From Blumeriella jaapii (taxonomy: Eukaryota > Ascomycota > Leotiomycetes > Helotiales > Drepanopezizaceae), in assembly GCA_009599575.1 (NCBI GenBank), contig VWND01000033.1, forward strand, positions 124,001-188,000: DNA of 64,000 nucleotides, given 5' to 3'. Under the pieces are notes generated by a model. That model ran no database searches and was not told the DNA's origin. It was given only the letters and a program-made list of their open reading frames with translations. The position numbers and the translations under genes are program-made. Shown piece by piece: positions 1 through 11,870 of the stretch; position 1 is the stretch's first letter; each line of letters begins with the position of its first letter.

Positions 1-2490
1 ATTCGCTGAAATCGAAATCGGTTTTTAAATCAAAATTCAAAAAATAAATTTGCTGGTTTTTTTTATAAAATCGCTTTAACCGGTTGGCGGCGAACGTTTT
101 TTTTAATTTTGTTTTATCGAATTTCGTAAGCTTATAATAGCTTTTATTTAATTCGGCCTCGTATACTTCGTAAGATCCGAGCCATTTATAATTAAGTTTA
201 ATATCGGCCGATTTGTTAATAGCGCGCTGAATATCGTAAATTAAAACCAGATTTTCTTTTTTAATTAGCGTTTTTTTTAAAATTTTGGTTTTGTTTCAGA
301 CTTTTTTAGCTGCTTTCCTATTTTTTTTTTTTTTTTTAAATTATTTTTTTTATATTTATATTACGATAATTTAATTGTTTAAATTTTATTATTAATAAAT
401 TTGTTTTCGTTTTTATTTTAATTACGTTATAAAATTTTTATATAAGCCATTTTGTTTTTAAAAGCAGTCGAGCGTTTTTGCCGTATTAAATAAAAAATAA
501 AATCATTTTAATAAAAGCGTATATGCATATACGCATAACAAAAAGCATTTCCGAAAATTTCCGCGACTAACGTTTATAATTTTTTCGAATAATAATTTTT
601 AAAAAGCCGTCGAAAATATTTCTATAGCTTCGTTTAACGAATTCGTTGCTTTTCGAATTGTAAACTAAAATTTAAATACGCTGAATGCCGTATTTTTTTT
701 GTAAAAGTTTTCGATAATAACGCTTTTGTTTTTTTCGGATTTATTATCGACGTTTAATTTGCTCGAAAATATAAACCGTATCGATATACCACTTTTGTTT
801 TTTTTTTTTAAAAAAACCGTATCGATATACCACGTTTTTTTAAAAAAAGGATTTTTATTTTTTCGTTATAGCTTCGGAAGTAGCGTTTCGGAAAAATCGC
901 TTTTTAAACCATTTAAACAAATCGTCGATAACGAATATAAAATACGTATATTCGCGATCGGTGATTAATACGCGTATAACGTCGAAGTTAATTTTTTTTT
1001 AGATTCCAAAAGATTACGTCGAATATAATAAGGTTTTTTTTCGGCCAGGTTTTCGTTTTTAGCAAAAAATATAGTTTTTAACGAAAGCTTTGCAGTTTTC
1101 GAAGCATTTTTTTTATTAAAAGTCGTTTTTAATTCGGTGATAAATGGTTTTAACTTTTTGATAAAATATTTTTTCGTAGGTTTTTTTATAATTTAAAATT
1201 TATCGGCTTTATTATTTATTATTAGCCGTTTTTAATATATATTATTTTTTATTTTATATAGTTTCCTGTCGGCTAAAATATAATCGAAAGCTTGGTTTTT
1301 AAACGATTTAAACTAATAGTTTAATATATTAAATAATTTAAACAAAATGGTTAAATAATATGCGATTAAATAAAAATCCTCGGTTTTATAATTATCGATT
1401 AAAAGTTTACTTTCGTCGCTAATCGATTTATTCCGATCGTTTTCGATCAAATCTATTCGCGGTGCCAGCCGAAATAGTAACGCGAATGCTTTTTCGGCCC
1501 GAAAGTCGGTGTTTTTTATTCGCGATGCTAATCGAAATGGCAACGCGAATAATTTTGGCTTTATAAAACCCAAAGCGTAAATAGCGAAGCAATTAATTTC
1601 GTTAGCGATTTATTCGTCGATATTTTGTTCGTTTTATTTAGCGAAATTAAATAAATAAAAACGTTTTCGTTTAAAAAGGCCGTTTGCCGCTATATTAATT
1701 GTTTTTTTAATATGTTTAATTTCGAAGTTTATAAATCGTATTTAAATTATTTAATTAATAACGAGCGCTTTTGATAAATTATTAGCTTTTTTATTTGATT
1801 AATCGATAAAAACTTTTGCGTTTGTTTTTAAAATAAAATATACGCCGTATAATTCGCTTTTTATTTTTTTTATTATTTTAAAAACGCTTCGATATTTTCG
1901 TTTAATAATATCGTAGCGTACTTTCGCGAAGAATTATAAGCCGCTTTCGAATCGTGAAAAATATCGTTTTTTGTTTTTATTAATTTATTACAATACGATT
2001 TTCCAATCGAAAATACTGGCGTCGACAGTCAAAATAATTTCTTTTGCGTTTGGGTTGTAATAAATCCGTATAAGCGATAGGGCCGATAAAAAGTCGTTTT
2101 TAAAGACTTTTATAATTTTGCTTTGTTTTTTTTCCCAAACGAAATCGATTTTTTTTTTATCGTAGCGTAAATAAATGCAGCTTTCTGAAAAAAGTTTTTG
2201 ATTTAATTACGGTAATAAATCATAACGCTAATAAAAGCTTTGGCTTCGGTAATATTTTTACACTTTTTTTATTCGCAAATCTTTTTAATCTTTTTTCGTT
2301 AAAAATGGCGGCTAGCGCTATCAATTATATAATTAACGATATTTATTTCGGATATGCAAAATTTCGATCGAAAGCTAATAATAGCCTTGGCTTTTTCGAA
2401 GCAAATTATAATTTTGTCGATATTTTAAATATGTTTTATTATATAGCGTCGAATTTTAGAAAGGATTTTTTTATTATTATAGTATGATTT
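1..2490 (-). pseudogene. A1 RNase H and integrase domains of pol
   Basis: RNase H is at about 1730-2110, with a readable segment IILTVDASIFDWK followed by KRYFSRFESGLW-like sequence, the typical Ty3 RNase H beginning (D-A-S). Below about 1300 the integrase follows: RNATSEAITK, YGIQRI and YNSKSNEFVKR-like segments match the core of the same integrase family, and the C-terminus ends with FAANRLKRFYKKNQ near position 60. Stops and small shifts are frequent. The last residues and stop codon lie left of position 1; the A3 copy shows them. Confidence 0.75.
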
Positions 2491-3260
2491 AGGGCCTTTT
2501 ATTCCGACGTCGTTAACGTAAAAAAAAGTAATATTAAAAATGCAAGTTATAAAAATTTTATATACGATTTTTACGAATTAAACGACTGAATTAATAATTT
2601 CTATAAATACTTTCGTTATACGCAGCAAACCGATTAATATTTAAATTGCCGTTATATTTCGAAATCGTAGATTAAGCATTAAATAATCGTAGCCGAAAAA
2701 CAAATCGAAAAAAAAAGCGATTATCAGTTTTGCGAATTTATTTAAAAATTAATCGACGTTGGATAGCATATTAGCGTTTCGTATCGTTATTTTGTTTATT
2801 TCGACGATTGCGATAATAAATTTATAAATGTTTTTTTTTTTTTTCGCAATAATAAATTATTTGTTTTTATATAATCCGTGGCAGAATTCGAAAATTTTTT
2901 GTTTAATTCGTTTTTTTAGCAATTCGATTATTTTATTTTGGAAGGTTTTAGAAATTGAAAAAGTTTTTTTTTACCAAGCTTCGTAAAATACGGTTTTGAT
3001 ATCGATATGAAATATAACGTTAAGGCTGAATTGGCCTATTTCGGTAAAATCGAAGGCTATAGCTTTTTTTCGGTTGCGTAGGATTTCGTATAAAACCTTT
3101 TTTTTTTTTAATAAAAATTAAATTTCGATTGCTAAATTATTAAATCGTTTTTTCGTAAATCGGCTGCCAAATAATAGGCTGGAAAATCGGCCGATAATAA
3201 ATCTTTCGAATTCGCTAATAATTAATTAAAATAGTTTTGTTATTTTATTTTCAAATTAAT
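2490..3260 (-). pseudogene. A1 reverse transcriptase domain
   Basis: Minus-strand translation gives a recognisable Ty3/gypsy RT of a group common in ascomycetes. There is a segment like ILYEVLYNRKKAIAFDFTEI (clearest in the A3 copy), then RIKQKIFEF, a KITIRNAN-like stretch, and the active-site box as YVNDVGI near 2496-2525. The functional motif would be F/Y-V-D-D; the first Asp is now Asn (GAC to AAC), which removes a metal ligand. Several in-frame TAA/TAG stops interrupt it. The domain is continuous with the protease upstream and RNase H downstream. Confidence 0.8.
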
Positions 3261-3704
3261 CGTTTATTTTTTCGAAAATATTTTCATCGGATTTGCTAAA
3301 ATTTACGAATCGTATTTTATTAGTTTTGCGCTTATAAAAAATACTAATATTAATATAAAAAGGTAGAATGTATAAGTCGGGTTTGTTTAATACGAAAACG
3401 AAATCTTCGGAATTTTTATTCCCGAATTAATAGCCAAAAATATTAATATTAATTAATTTCATTCGCGGTGCTATTTCGATTAGCGACGTAAATGCTTTTA
3501 GCCGAGTATTTTCCAGGTTTTGTTATAGCCTAGCGTTTGTTCTGGGGCCAGAGCCGGCTATTCGTTTCTCGATAAAACGTCGACTAAAAAGATTTTATCG
3601 CCGGCGACGATAATTTAACTTTAAAAAAATCGGTTTTAATTTTAAAAAAAAGCTTTTATTTGGCCGTTTTCGGTATATTTAAAACTGACGAAATTTTCCA
3701 GGAT

Positions 3705-4046
3705 TTAAAATATTTTAAAAATAATAAAATAAAAGCATTTTTTTATTATTAAAAAATTTTTATAAATAATAATATTTTTAACGTCGATTTTAATATTTCG
3801 TATAATCTTATCGAATTCAATTGTATTTTTATTAACGGTAATATAAATTATTCGTTTATCGATGATAATCGAAATATTATTAATTTCGGCAGTTTTTTGG
3901 TTTATGCAATTAATTTCGGCTTTATTATCGAATAAAGCGAAAGCGGTCGTATTTTTTTTAAATATAATTTTTATTTTTGGCGCTTTTATAACCGTGTAGG
4001 GGCAGTTTCGTCGTTTTGATTTCTGGATCTTTATAGCAAAGGCCAA
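3705..4046 (-). pseudogene. A1 retropepsin (protease) domain of pol
   Basis: This minus-strand frame of 113 codons has the retroviral-type aspartic protease motif as ALFDNKAEINCI, where functional relatives have D-S/T-G-A-E. The change of Ser-Gly to Asn-Lys fits G-to-A mutation and would destroy the flap-facing active-site loop. The frame then reads NQKTAEINNISI, as in Ty3/gypsy proteases, and ends near a degenerate I-L-G-M-P-W-like segment that in this family leads into RT. It is flanked by gag at higher coordinates and RT at lower ones, the normal Ty3 order. No functional product is expected. Confidence 0.8.
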
Positions 4047-4089
4047 AAAGCTGATTTTTTCCGAAGATTCCTTTTTATCGGCTAAATTA

Positions 4090-6800
4090 ATTACGATATT
4101 GTAAATTTCTTTTTAGTTTTTTTTTAATTCAAAGTCGTTTTCTTTTCGAATGATTTTAATTTTTTCGTTTTTTTTTAATACAGGAATTTGTTTATTAATA
4201 ATTTTGTCGAATTTTTTTTTTATATTAAATAAATCGCTGAATTTTAATTTAATTTTTTATTTTATAATTCTTTTAATAGCTTCGTCGACGGCTTTAAAGC
4301 TAATATATTTGTCGATTTATTTTTCGCTTAGTATTAATAATAAGCGTTTAGAAGTTGGTATTTTTTAAATAATTTGAACCGGAATGTCGGTATCGATATT
4401 TTTTATATTATCGTTAATTTTTTTTATTAAAAGCGTTTTTTAATAATTTTATCGGTTTTTTTTCGAATTTCAAAATCTTTTTTTTTTTCGATTCTGACGT
4501 TTTTTTTTATATCAGCTGGTTTAGCGAATAAAACAAAAGCATTTTGCTTTTTTATAATTCGCTAGCTTGATTATGCAGCTATAATATTTGCAAATGCGAT
4601 ATTTGCATTAATAATATATATATTTGTTTTTTATTTATATATTTGAATTTTATTTATATTTGGAATAAAGGATTTTTTTTTGATTAGTACGCTTTTTGGA
4701 ATGTTTTTTCTTTTATTAATAAAAATCGTTTTCGCATTTTTTCTGTTTTTTAAATAATCGTTTTATTTCGTATTTTTCATTTTTAAGCGAATAGTATTTA
4801 ATTAGCTTTGATTTTCAATTTTATTAAAAAAGCTTATTTTTGTTTTCGTCGGTCCGAAGCAAATTATTCCGTATTTATTAATATGGCAAATACTGTTATT
4901 TATATAAAAATTAAATACTTTGCATTTAAAACGAATATAAGGTTTTTCGCAATAAATTTTTTTGTTATTACAAAATCTATATTTAGGGCTACGAAGTTTG
5001 TTTTAATAGTTATTTTTATTATTTTGATAGCCGCGATTTTGGTTTCCGCGTTGATTTTCTTTTTTTTTTTAATAATCGTTATTATATTTAATGTTTCGCT
5101 AATTTTAATCGCTAGTACGAGAAGGTTATTATTGGGCAGCTATTACTTTTACGGTGGTTTAGCGAAATTAATCGCTTCGCGCATTTTGAAAAAAATAATT
5201 GTTATAAAAGTTATTTTAATCGTTTTTATTATTCGAGTTAACGTAAAAGAGTTTTTTTTGCTATTATATAAAACTTTCGACTTTGCTTTAAAGTTTTTGA
5301 ATTTTAATATCGGTAAATTTTAATACAAAAGTTTCGATATTTTTATTAAGCTTTTTTAAATTTGTAAGTTTTGCAGAACGATTGAATAATATAATAACTG
5401 GTTGTTTTTTGGCGATTTCGGTAACTTTTAATAGCTGGGCATATTTTTATACTAAAGCTTTCACGTTTTTTTTATAAATAAAAAAAAAAGATTTCTTTTG
5501 GTTTATAGCTTCGATAATACGTTCGCTTTGGTTTTGTTTAAAAACGAATTTCACAAATTTAAAATATAAGTCGAAAGTTTTAAAATTTTGTTTATTAATT
5601 TTAAAATGTTTAATAGTTTTATTGCGAATGCTGATTGAAAAACTAAATAAAAACAATTTTTTCTGTTTAACTTCGCTTAAGATTTTTTTATTAACGAAAA
5701 CGTTAGAAACTTTTGTATAAATACGATAATAAGCTTTAAGTTTTTTAGCTTAGCGAATTATTATAACAAATTGTTTAAAAAAAACGATAATATCGCGGAT
5801 TTGCTAACGATCGTAGTTTCGGAATTCCGATTTTAAAGCTTTAATTAGCTTGCGCCAATTTCGAGCCTTAATAGCTTTTTATTTATTTATCGATTTAATA
5901 ATATTTTTAGTAATTGGGTTATAATAGCGAAAAAGTTTATCGAATATTTCAGTTTTAAAAATTTCGAAATTCTTATAAGTTTTTTTATATTTTTCGATGA
6001 AATCGGTAACGTTGGCGCCATTGAATAAAAGTGTATTAAAGGATTCAAAAAGAGGTATGCGGCCTCGCATAAGAAAACGAAAAGCGTCGTTGTTTATAAT
6101 ATTAATAAAAGTGTTAGTAGGATTTAAATTAAATAAATAAGTGTTTTCTGAAATTGCAAATTAAAAGTTTTTAGCGTAAAAAAAATCGTTTTTAATAAAA
6201 GAGCTATTAAAAAAGTCTTTGTATTTTCTAAAGAAATTAAATAAAATAAAATTGCGTTCAGATATTTGGATAATATGTTAAAAAATTTGTTTTTTAATAA
6301 ATTGATTAAATTGATATAATATTGCTGTATAATCTACGGTTTCGATATTCCGTAGCTTAGGCTAATACACGTATAGCTATTTTTTTACTACTTTTAATAA
6401 AAAGCCGCAAATTGTAATTATTATAATTATAAAGCGTAAAATTAAAAGGTTGAGTTTTCGCCAAGCGTTTAATCAAAAGAGATTTAATTCAGAAGGGCCG
6501 AGCGCAGCGGTCGAAGCGTACGAATTAATATTCGATTTGTTATTTTTAAATAAAAAAGCGATTTTCGAATTTTAAATTTCGCACGATTTAAAATTGCCTG
6601 ACCGTAATTTTAAACGTTTTTGAAATATATTGCATTTTTGTAATTTAATAATTATGCGTAAGATAGGGGAAGCTATTAAAGGTTTTTTATATAATACAGC
6701 TGCGAATAATATTATATAAAAGATTAAACCGTAGTAGCGAAATATCGAAGTCGATTTTGATTACGAATTTAAGAAATGCATCGGCGAATATATAAAAACG
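4090..6800 (-). pseudogene. A1 gag region, degenerate
   Basis: This stretch lies between the 5' LTR and the protease, where a Ty3/gypsy gag belongs. On the minus strand a Gln- and Asn-rich frame with many TAA/TAG stops can be followed around 4800-5330, and the stops fit mutated CAA/CAG codons. A cysteine-rich patch near 4550-4600 could be the relic of a nucleocapsid zinc knuckle, but I cannot match a full C-C-H-C pattern. The open 171-codon plus-strand frame at 4808-5323 is the antisense of this gag frame. The assignment rests mainly on position. Confidence 0.5.
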
Positions 6801-6837
6801 AAATACCGAAGTTTAAATTCCTGCGTAGGTTATTAAA

Positions 6838-7104
6838 TATAAAAATAGGTAGGAAAACCAGATTAATACGGCCATATATCGATAAGTAAAATAGTTTAGG
6901 GAATTCTTAAAAAAGACTGAAAAAAAAAAAAAAAAAATGAATGAAAATATAAATTGGACTGCGTGCTTATGGTACTATCTAAAAGAATGCTTTGCTTTTA
7001 TATCTGTTGAAAGTAGTCAGTGGCAGGGGGTTTCGGAGGGGTCCATGCCTCGACCATAGCTAAAACTACCAACTTCTATTAATACAAGGTATCACCGTTT
7101 TATA
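6838..7104 (-). repeat. A1 5' LTR (267 bp)
   Basis: Four near-copies of this block occur (also 10781-11047, 15134-15399, 40162-40428). On the minus strand it runs from TGTAAAACGG to CTACTTTTACA, with imperfect TGTAAAA/TTTTACA ends; here CA has mutated to TA. On the minus strand a TATA-like GATATAAAAGCAAAGC lies near 6990-7010 and could be the promoter. Confidence 0.85.
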
Positions 7105-7639
7105 ATAATAAGCTGAAAAATCGGCCGGTGATAAGTTTTTCGAGCTCGCTAGTAATTAATTAAAATGGTTTTGTTATTTTATTTTTTTTAAATTAATCGT
7201 TTATTTTTTCGGAAATATTTTTACCGGATTCGCTAAGATTTACGGATCGTATTTTATTAGTTTTGCGTTTGTAAAAAATGCTAATATTAATACAAAAAAG
7301 TAAGGTATGTAGGTCGGATTTATTTAATACGAAAACGAAATTTTCGAAACTTTTATTTTCGAATTAATAGCTAAAAATATTAATATTAGCTAATTTTATT
7401 CGCGGTGCTATTTCGATTAGCGATGTAAATGTTTTTAGCCGAGTATTTTCCAGGTTTTGTTATAATTCAGCGTTTGTTTTAAAATTAAAATCGGCTATTC
7501 GTTTTTCGATAAAACGTCGATTAAAAAGATTTTATCGCCGGCGACGGTGATTTGATTTTAAAAAAATCGGTTTTAATTTTAAAAAAAGGTTTTTATTTAA
7601 CCGTTTTCGATATATTTAAAATTAACGAGATTTTCTAAA

Positions 7640-10600
7640 ATTTAAAATATTTTAAAAATAATAGGATAAAAGTATTTTTTTATTATTAAAAAGTTTTTAT
7701 AAATAATAATATTTTCAACGTCGATTTTAATATTTCGTATAATTTTATTAAATTTAATAGTATTTTTATTAACGGTCGTATAAATTATTCGTTTATCGGT
7801 AATAATCGGGATATTATTAGCTTCGGCTGTTTTTTAGTTTATGCAATTGACTTCGGCTTTATTGTACAATAAAACGAAAGCGGTCGTACTTTTTTCAAAT
7901 ATTGTTTTTATTTTTAATGCTTTTATAGCCGTATAAAAGCAGTTTCGTCGTTTTGATTTTTGGATTTTTATAGCGAGGATTAAAAGGCTGATTTTTTCCG
8001 AAGATTTTTTTTTATCGGCTAAATTGATTGCGATATTGTAAATTTTTTTTTGGTTTTTTTTTAATTTAAAATCGTTTTTTTTTCGAATAATTTTAATTTT
8101 TTCGTTTTTTTTTAATGCAAAGATTTATTTATTAATAATTTTATCGAATTTTTTTTTGTATTGAATAAATTGTTAAATTTTAATTTAATTTTTTATTTTA
8201 TAATTTTTTTAATAGCTTTGTCGACGGCTTCGAGGCTAATATATTTATCGATTTATTTTTCGCTTCGCATTAGTGATGGGCGTTTAAAGGCTGGTATTTT
8301 CTGAATAATTTAAACCGGAATATCGGTATCGATATTTTTTATATCGTTATTAATTTTTTCTATTATAAATGTTTTTTTAATAGTTTTATCGGTTTTTTTT
8401 CGAATTTTAAAATTTTTTTTTTTTTTCGATTTTAACGTTTTTTTTTATATTAGTTAATTTAGCGAATAAAACAGAAGCATTTTGCTTTTTTATAATTCGC
8501 TGATTTGATTATGCAGCTATAATATTTACAAATGCGATAATTGCATTAGTAATATACGTATTTGTTTTTTATTTATATATTTGAATTTTATTTACGTTTG
8601 GAATAAAGGTTTTTTTCTTAATTAGCACGCTTTTTAAAATATTTTTTTTTTTTATTAATAAAAATCGTTTTCGCATTTTTTCTGTTTTTTAAGCAGTCGT
8701 TCCATTTCGTATCTTTTATTTTTAAACGAATAGTATTTAATTAGCTTTGATTTTCAGTTTTGTTAAAAAGGTTTATTTTTGCTTTCGTCGGTCCGAGGCA
8801 GATCGCTTCGTATTTGTTAATATAGCAGATTTTATTATTTATACAGAAATTAAATGTTTTGCATTTAGAGCGAATATAAAGTTTATCGCAGTAATTTTTT
8901 TTGTTATTATAAAATTTATATTTAAAATTACGAGATTTGTTTTAATAATTACTTTTATTATTTTAATAGCCGCGATTTTGATTTCCGCGTTGATTTTTTT
9001 TTTTTTTTTGATAATCGTTATTATAATTAGTATTTCGTTAATTCTGATCGTTAGCACGGAAAGATTGCTATTAAGCAGTTATTACTTTTACGGTAACTTG
9101 GCGAAATTAATCGCTTCGCGTATTTTAAAAGGAATAATTATTATAAAAGTTATTTTGGTCGTTTTTATTATTCGAGTTAACGTAAAAAAGTTTTTTTTGC
9201 TGTTATATAAAATCTTCGATTTTATTTTGAAGTTTTTAAATTTTAATATCGATAAATTTTAATACGAAAGTTTCGATATTTTTGTTAAGCTTTTTTAAGC
9301 TTGTAAGTTTTGCAAAACGATTAAATAATATAATAACTGGTTGTTTTTTGGCGATTTCGGTAACTTTTAGTGGCTGGGCATGTTTTTGTATTAAAACTTC
9401 TACGTTTTTTTTATAAATAGGAAAAGAAGATTTTTTTTGGTTTATAGCTTCGATAATACGTTCGCTTTGGTTTTATTTGAAAACGAATTTTATAAATTTA
9501 AAATATTAATCGAAGATTTCAAAGTTTTGTTTATTAATTTTAAAATGTTTAATGGTTTTATTGCGAATGCTAATTGAAAGGCTAAATAAAAACAATTTTT
9601 TTTATTTAATTTCGCTTAAGATTTTTTTATTAACGAAAACGTTAGAAACTTTCGTATAAATACGATAATAAGCTTTGAATTTTTTAACTTGGCGAGTTGT
9701 TATAACAAATTGTTTAAGAAAAGCGATAATATCGCGAATTTGCTAGCGATCGTAGTTTCGGAATTCCGATTTTAAAACTTTAATTAGCTTACGCCAGTTT
9801 CGAGTTTTAATAGCTTTTTATTTATTTATCGATTTAATAATATTTTTGGTGGTTAGGTTATAATAGCGAAGGAGTTTATCGAATATTTTAGTTTCAGAAA
9901 CTTCGAAATTTTTATAGGTTTTTTTATATTTTTCGATAAAATCGGTAATATTGGCGCTATTGAATAAGGATGCACCAGAGAAGCTAGAAAGGGGCATGCG
10001 GCTTTGCATAAAAAAACGAAAAGCGTCGTTATTTATGGTATTAATAAAAGTATTGGTAGGATTTGAATTAAACGAATAAATGTTTTTTGGAGTTGCAAAT
10101 TAAAAGTTTTTAGTATAAGAAAAATCGTTTTTAATAAGGGAGTTATTAAAAAGGTTTTTGTGTTTTTTGAAAGAATTAAATAAAATAAGATTGCGTTTAG
10201 ATATTTGGGTAGTATATTAAAAAATTTGTTTTTTGATAAATTAATTAAATTGATATAGTATTGTTATATAATTTACGGTTTCGATATTCCGTGGCTTAGG
10301 CTAATATACGTACAGCTATTTTTTTATTATTTTTAATAAAAAGCTGCAAATTGTAATTGCTATAATTATAAAGCGTAAAATCAAAAGGTTGAGTTTTCGC
10401 CAAGCGTTTGACCAAAAGAAATCTAGTTCAAAAGGGCCGAGCGCAGGGGTCGAAGCGTACGAATTAATATTCGATTTATTATTTTTAAATAAAAGGGCGA
10501 TTTTCGAGTTTTGAATTTCGCACGGTTCAGGATTGCCTGACCGTAATTTCAGACGTTTCTGAAATGTGTTGCACTTTTATAATTTAATAATTATACGTAA

Positions 10601-10780
10601 AATAAAGGAAGTTATTAAAAGTTTTTTATATAATATAATTACGAATAATATTATATAAAAGGTTTTTTAAGCCGTAGTAGCGAAATATCGAAATCGATTT
10701 TAATTATGAATTTAAAAAATGCATCGGCGAGTATATAAAAACGAAACACCGAAGTTTGAATTTTTGCGTAAATTATCAAA
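7640..10780 (-). pseudogene. A2 protease and gag, degenerate
   Basis: The sequence is colinear with A1 3705-6837. The protease is at about 7640-7985, with NKAEVNCINQKTAEAN after a substituted catalytic position. The rest, up to the LTR, is gag by position, with many TAA/TAG stops on the minus strand. The 171-codon plus-strand frame at 8747-9262 mirrors the one in A1 and is interpreted as antisense of gag. No domain beyond the protease is recognisable. Confidence 0.55.
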
Positions 10781-11047
10781 TGTAAAAGTAGGTAAAAAAA
10801 CCAGACTGATACGGCCATATATCGGTGGATAAAATAGTTTAGGGAATTCTTAGAAAAAACTGAAAAAAGAAAAAGAAAAATAAGTGAAAGTATAAATTGG
10901 ATTGCGTACCTATGGTACTATTTAAAAAGGTGCTTTGCTTTTATATTTGTTAAAGATAGTTAGTGGCAGGGGGTTTCGGAGGGGTTTATGTCTCGACCAT
11001 AGCTAAAACTACCAACTCCTATTAATATAAGGTATCACCGTTTTACA
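10781..11047 (-). repeat. A2 5' LTR (267 bp)
   Basis: This is the best preserved A LTR: on the plus strand it begins TGTAAAAGTAGG and ends CCGTTTTACA, so both TG/CA termini are intact. It defines the LTR ends used for the other copies. Confidence 0.85.
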
Positions 11048-11602
11048 ATATATTTTACGTATACAAGTATTTTGGCCTTTTAAAAAGTATTATTAACGAT
11101 CGTAGCTTTTAGTATTAATTTATTTTCTGGTTTGAATTAAACAAAATATTCGGTACGCAATTAAAGCTTTCGATAGCCGCTTATTCCGAAACCGATGGTC
11201 AGATCGAAATCTATAATTAATATTTGCAAAAACGCTTTCGACTTTTCGTAAACTTTTATTAAAACGATTAAAGCGAATTTTTTTTAATAATAAATTTCGC
11301 TCAAATAGTTTTTTTTCATAAGAGTCTAAATGGTTTTTCACTTTTTAAAATTGTATACGGTTATATTTTTTATATTAATTGAAACTGGAAGCTCGATATT
11401 TTCCTCAATTTTTTATACAAGCTAAACGCAAACGAAGCTCGTGCGTACGCTCGCCGCTATTACAACGTTTGGAATCTCGCTAAATCGCACTTTTAATAAG
11501 CTTACGATAAAATAAAAAAAAATACGAATAAGTTTCGCCGCGCGATCGATTTTAACGTTAGCGACTACGTTTAGCTCGATATGCGTTTATTTCCGACCTT
11601 CC
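11048..11602 (+). pseudogene. B0 integrase core and C-terminal part (first visible piece)
   Basis: Plus-strand translation gives IFYVYKYFGLL, then a degenerate D-R-G-P box (NDRSF), ETDGQIEIYNQYLQKRF (the second catalytic region, with Glu), and further integrase sequence up to DYVQLDMRLFPTF-like sequence at 11602. It is the same protein as the minus-strand B copies but on the opposite strand. The frame resumes at 43326 with the residues that follow in intact B order, which shows that everything in between is insertion. B0 upstream domains lie left of the window beyond A2 and A1. Confidence 0.8.
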
Positions 11603-11870
11603 TGTGACGATCTAATCAGTCGAAGGGCTGGGAGATCAGTCAACTGGTCGCCGTGTTTATATGGTATAAGAAAACGAGCCTTTGATTCTGTAACAAAAAT
11701 ATTTATTTAAAATCAATAACTGCAAAAGGCAGAAGTTGCTAAAAGAAAAAAACCTTATATATATAATAATTTCTATAGTTAATAAAAGACCCACCAAAAG
11801 ACCAAAAAGCTTGCAGCTATACGTAGTTGCTAGGGTAATATACGAAATGGCAAAAAAATGAATCGTTATA
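11603..11870 (-). repeat. B1 3' LTR (268 bp)
   Basis: On the plus strand it starts TGTGACGATCTAATCAG and ends GAATCGTTATA (mutated from TCGTCACA). The inverted ends TGTGACGA/TCGTCACA define the family. Sense-strand transcription signals would include the TATATATAAGG stretch near 11755-11770. Confidence 0.9.

Larger units (their letters stand above)
1..7104 (-). mobile_element. Ty3/gypsy element A, copy 1 (A1), 3' part outside the window
   Basis: LTR retrotransposon read on the minus strand. Its 5' LTR is at 6838-7104. Degenerate gag, protease, RT, RNase H and integrase follow towards position 1, where the copy leaves the window near the end of pol. It is inserted into another copy of the same family: directly after its LTR, at 7105, A-family sequence resumes with the stretch that lies near 3170 in A1 itself. 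The left target duplication is outside the window. All coding parts are full of TAA and TAG stops, as expected from RIP. The order and spacing match copy A3, which extends it on the 3' side. Confidence 0.85.
7105..11047 (-). mobile_element. Ty3/gypsy element A, copy 2 (A2), split by A1
   Basis: This is the 5' half of an A element: protease and gag followed by the 5' LTR at 10781-11047. The left edge at 7105 is abrupt and falls between the RT and protease regions, because A1 has inserted there; the rest of A2 should lie left of the window. On the right the LTR ends in TTTTACA and is followed directly by the integrase core of B0, so A2 itself sits in B0. At the protease active site the Asp codon is replaced, so the motif reads LLYNKAEVN. 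Confidence 0.8.

Noticed and set aside
4808..5323. 171-codon plus-strand frame in A1, repeated with equal length at 8747-9262 in A2
   Set aside because: It is antisense to gag; sense TAA stops read as TTA (Leu) on this strand, which keeps it open. It is broken in A3, and its composition is plain AT-rich hydrophobic.
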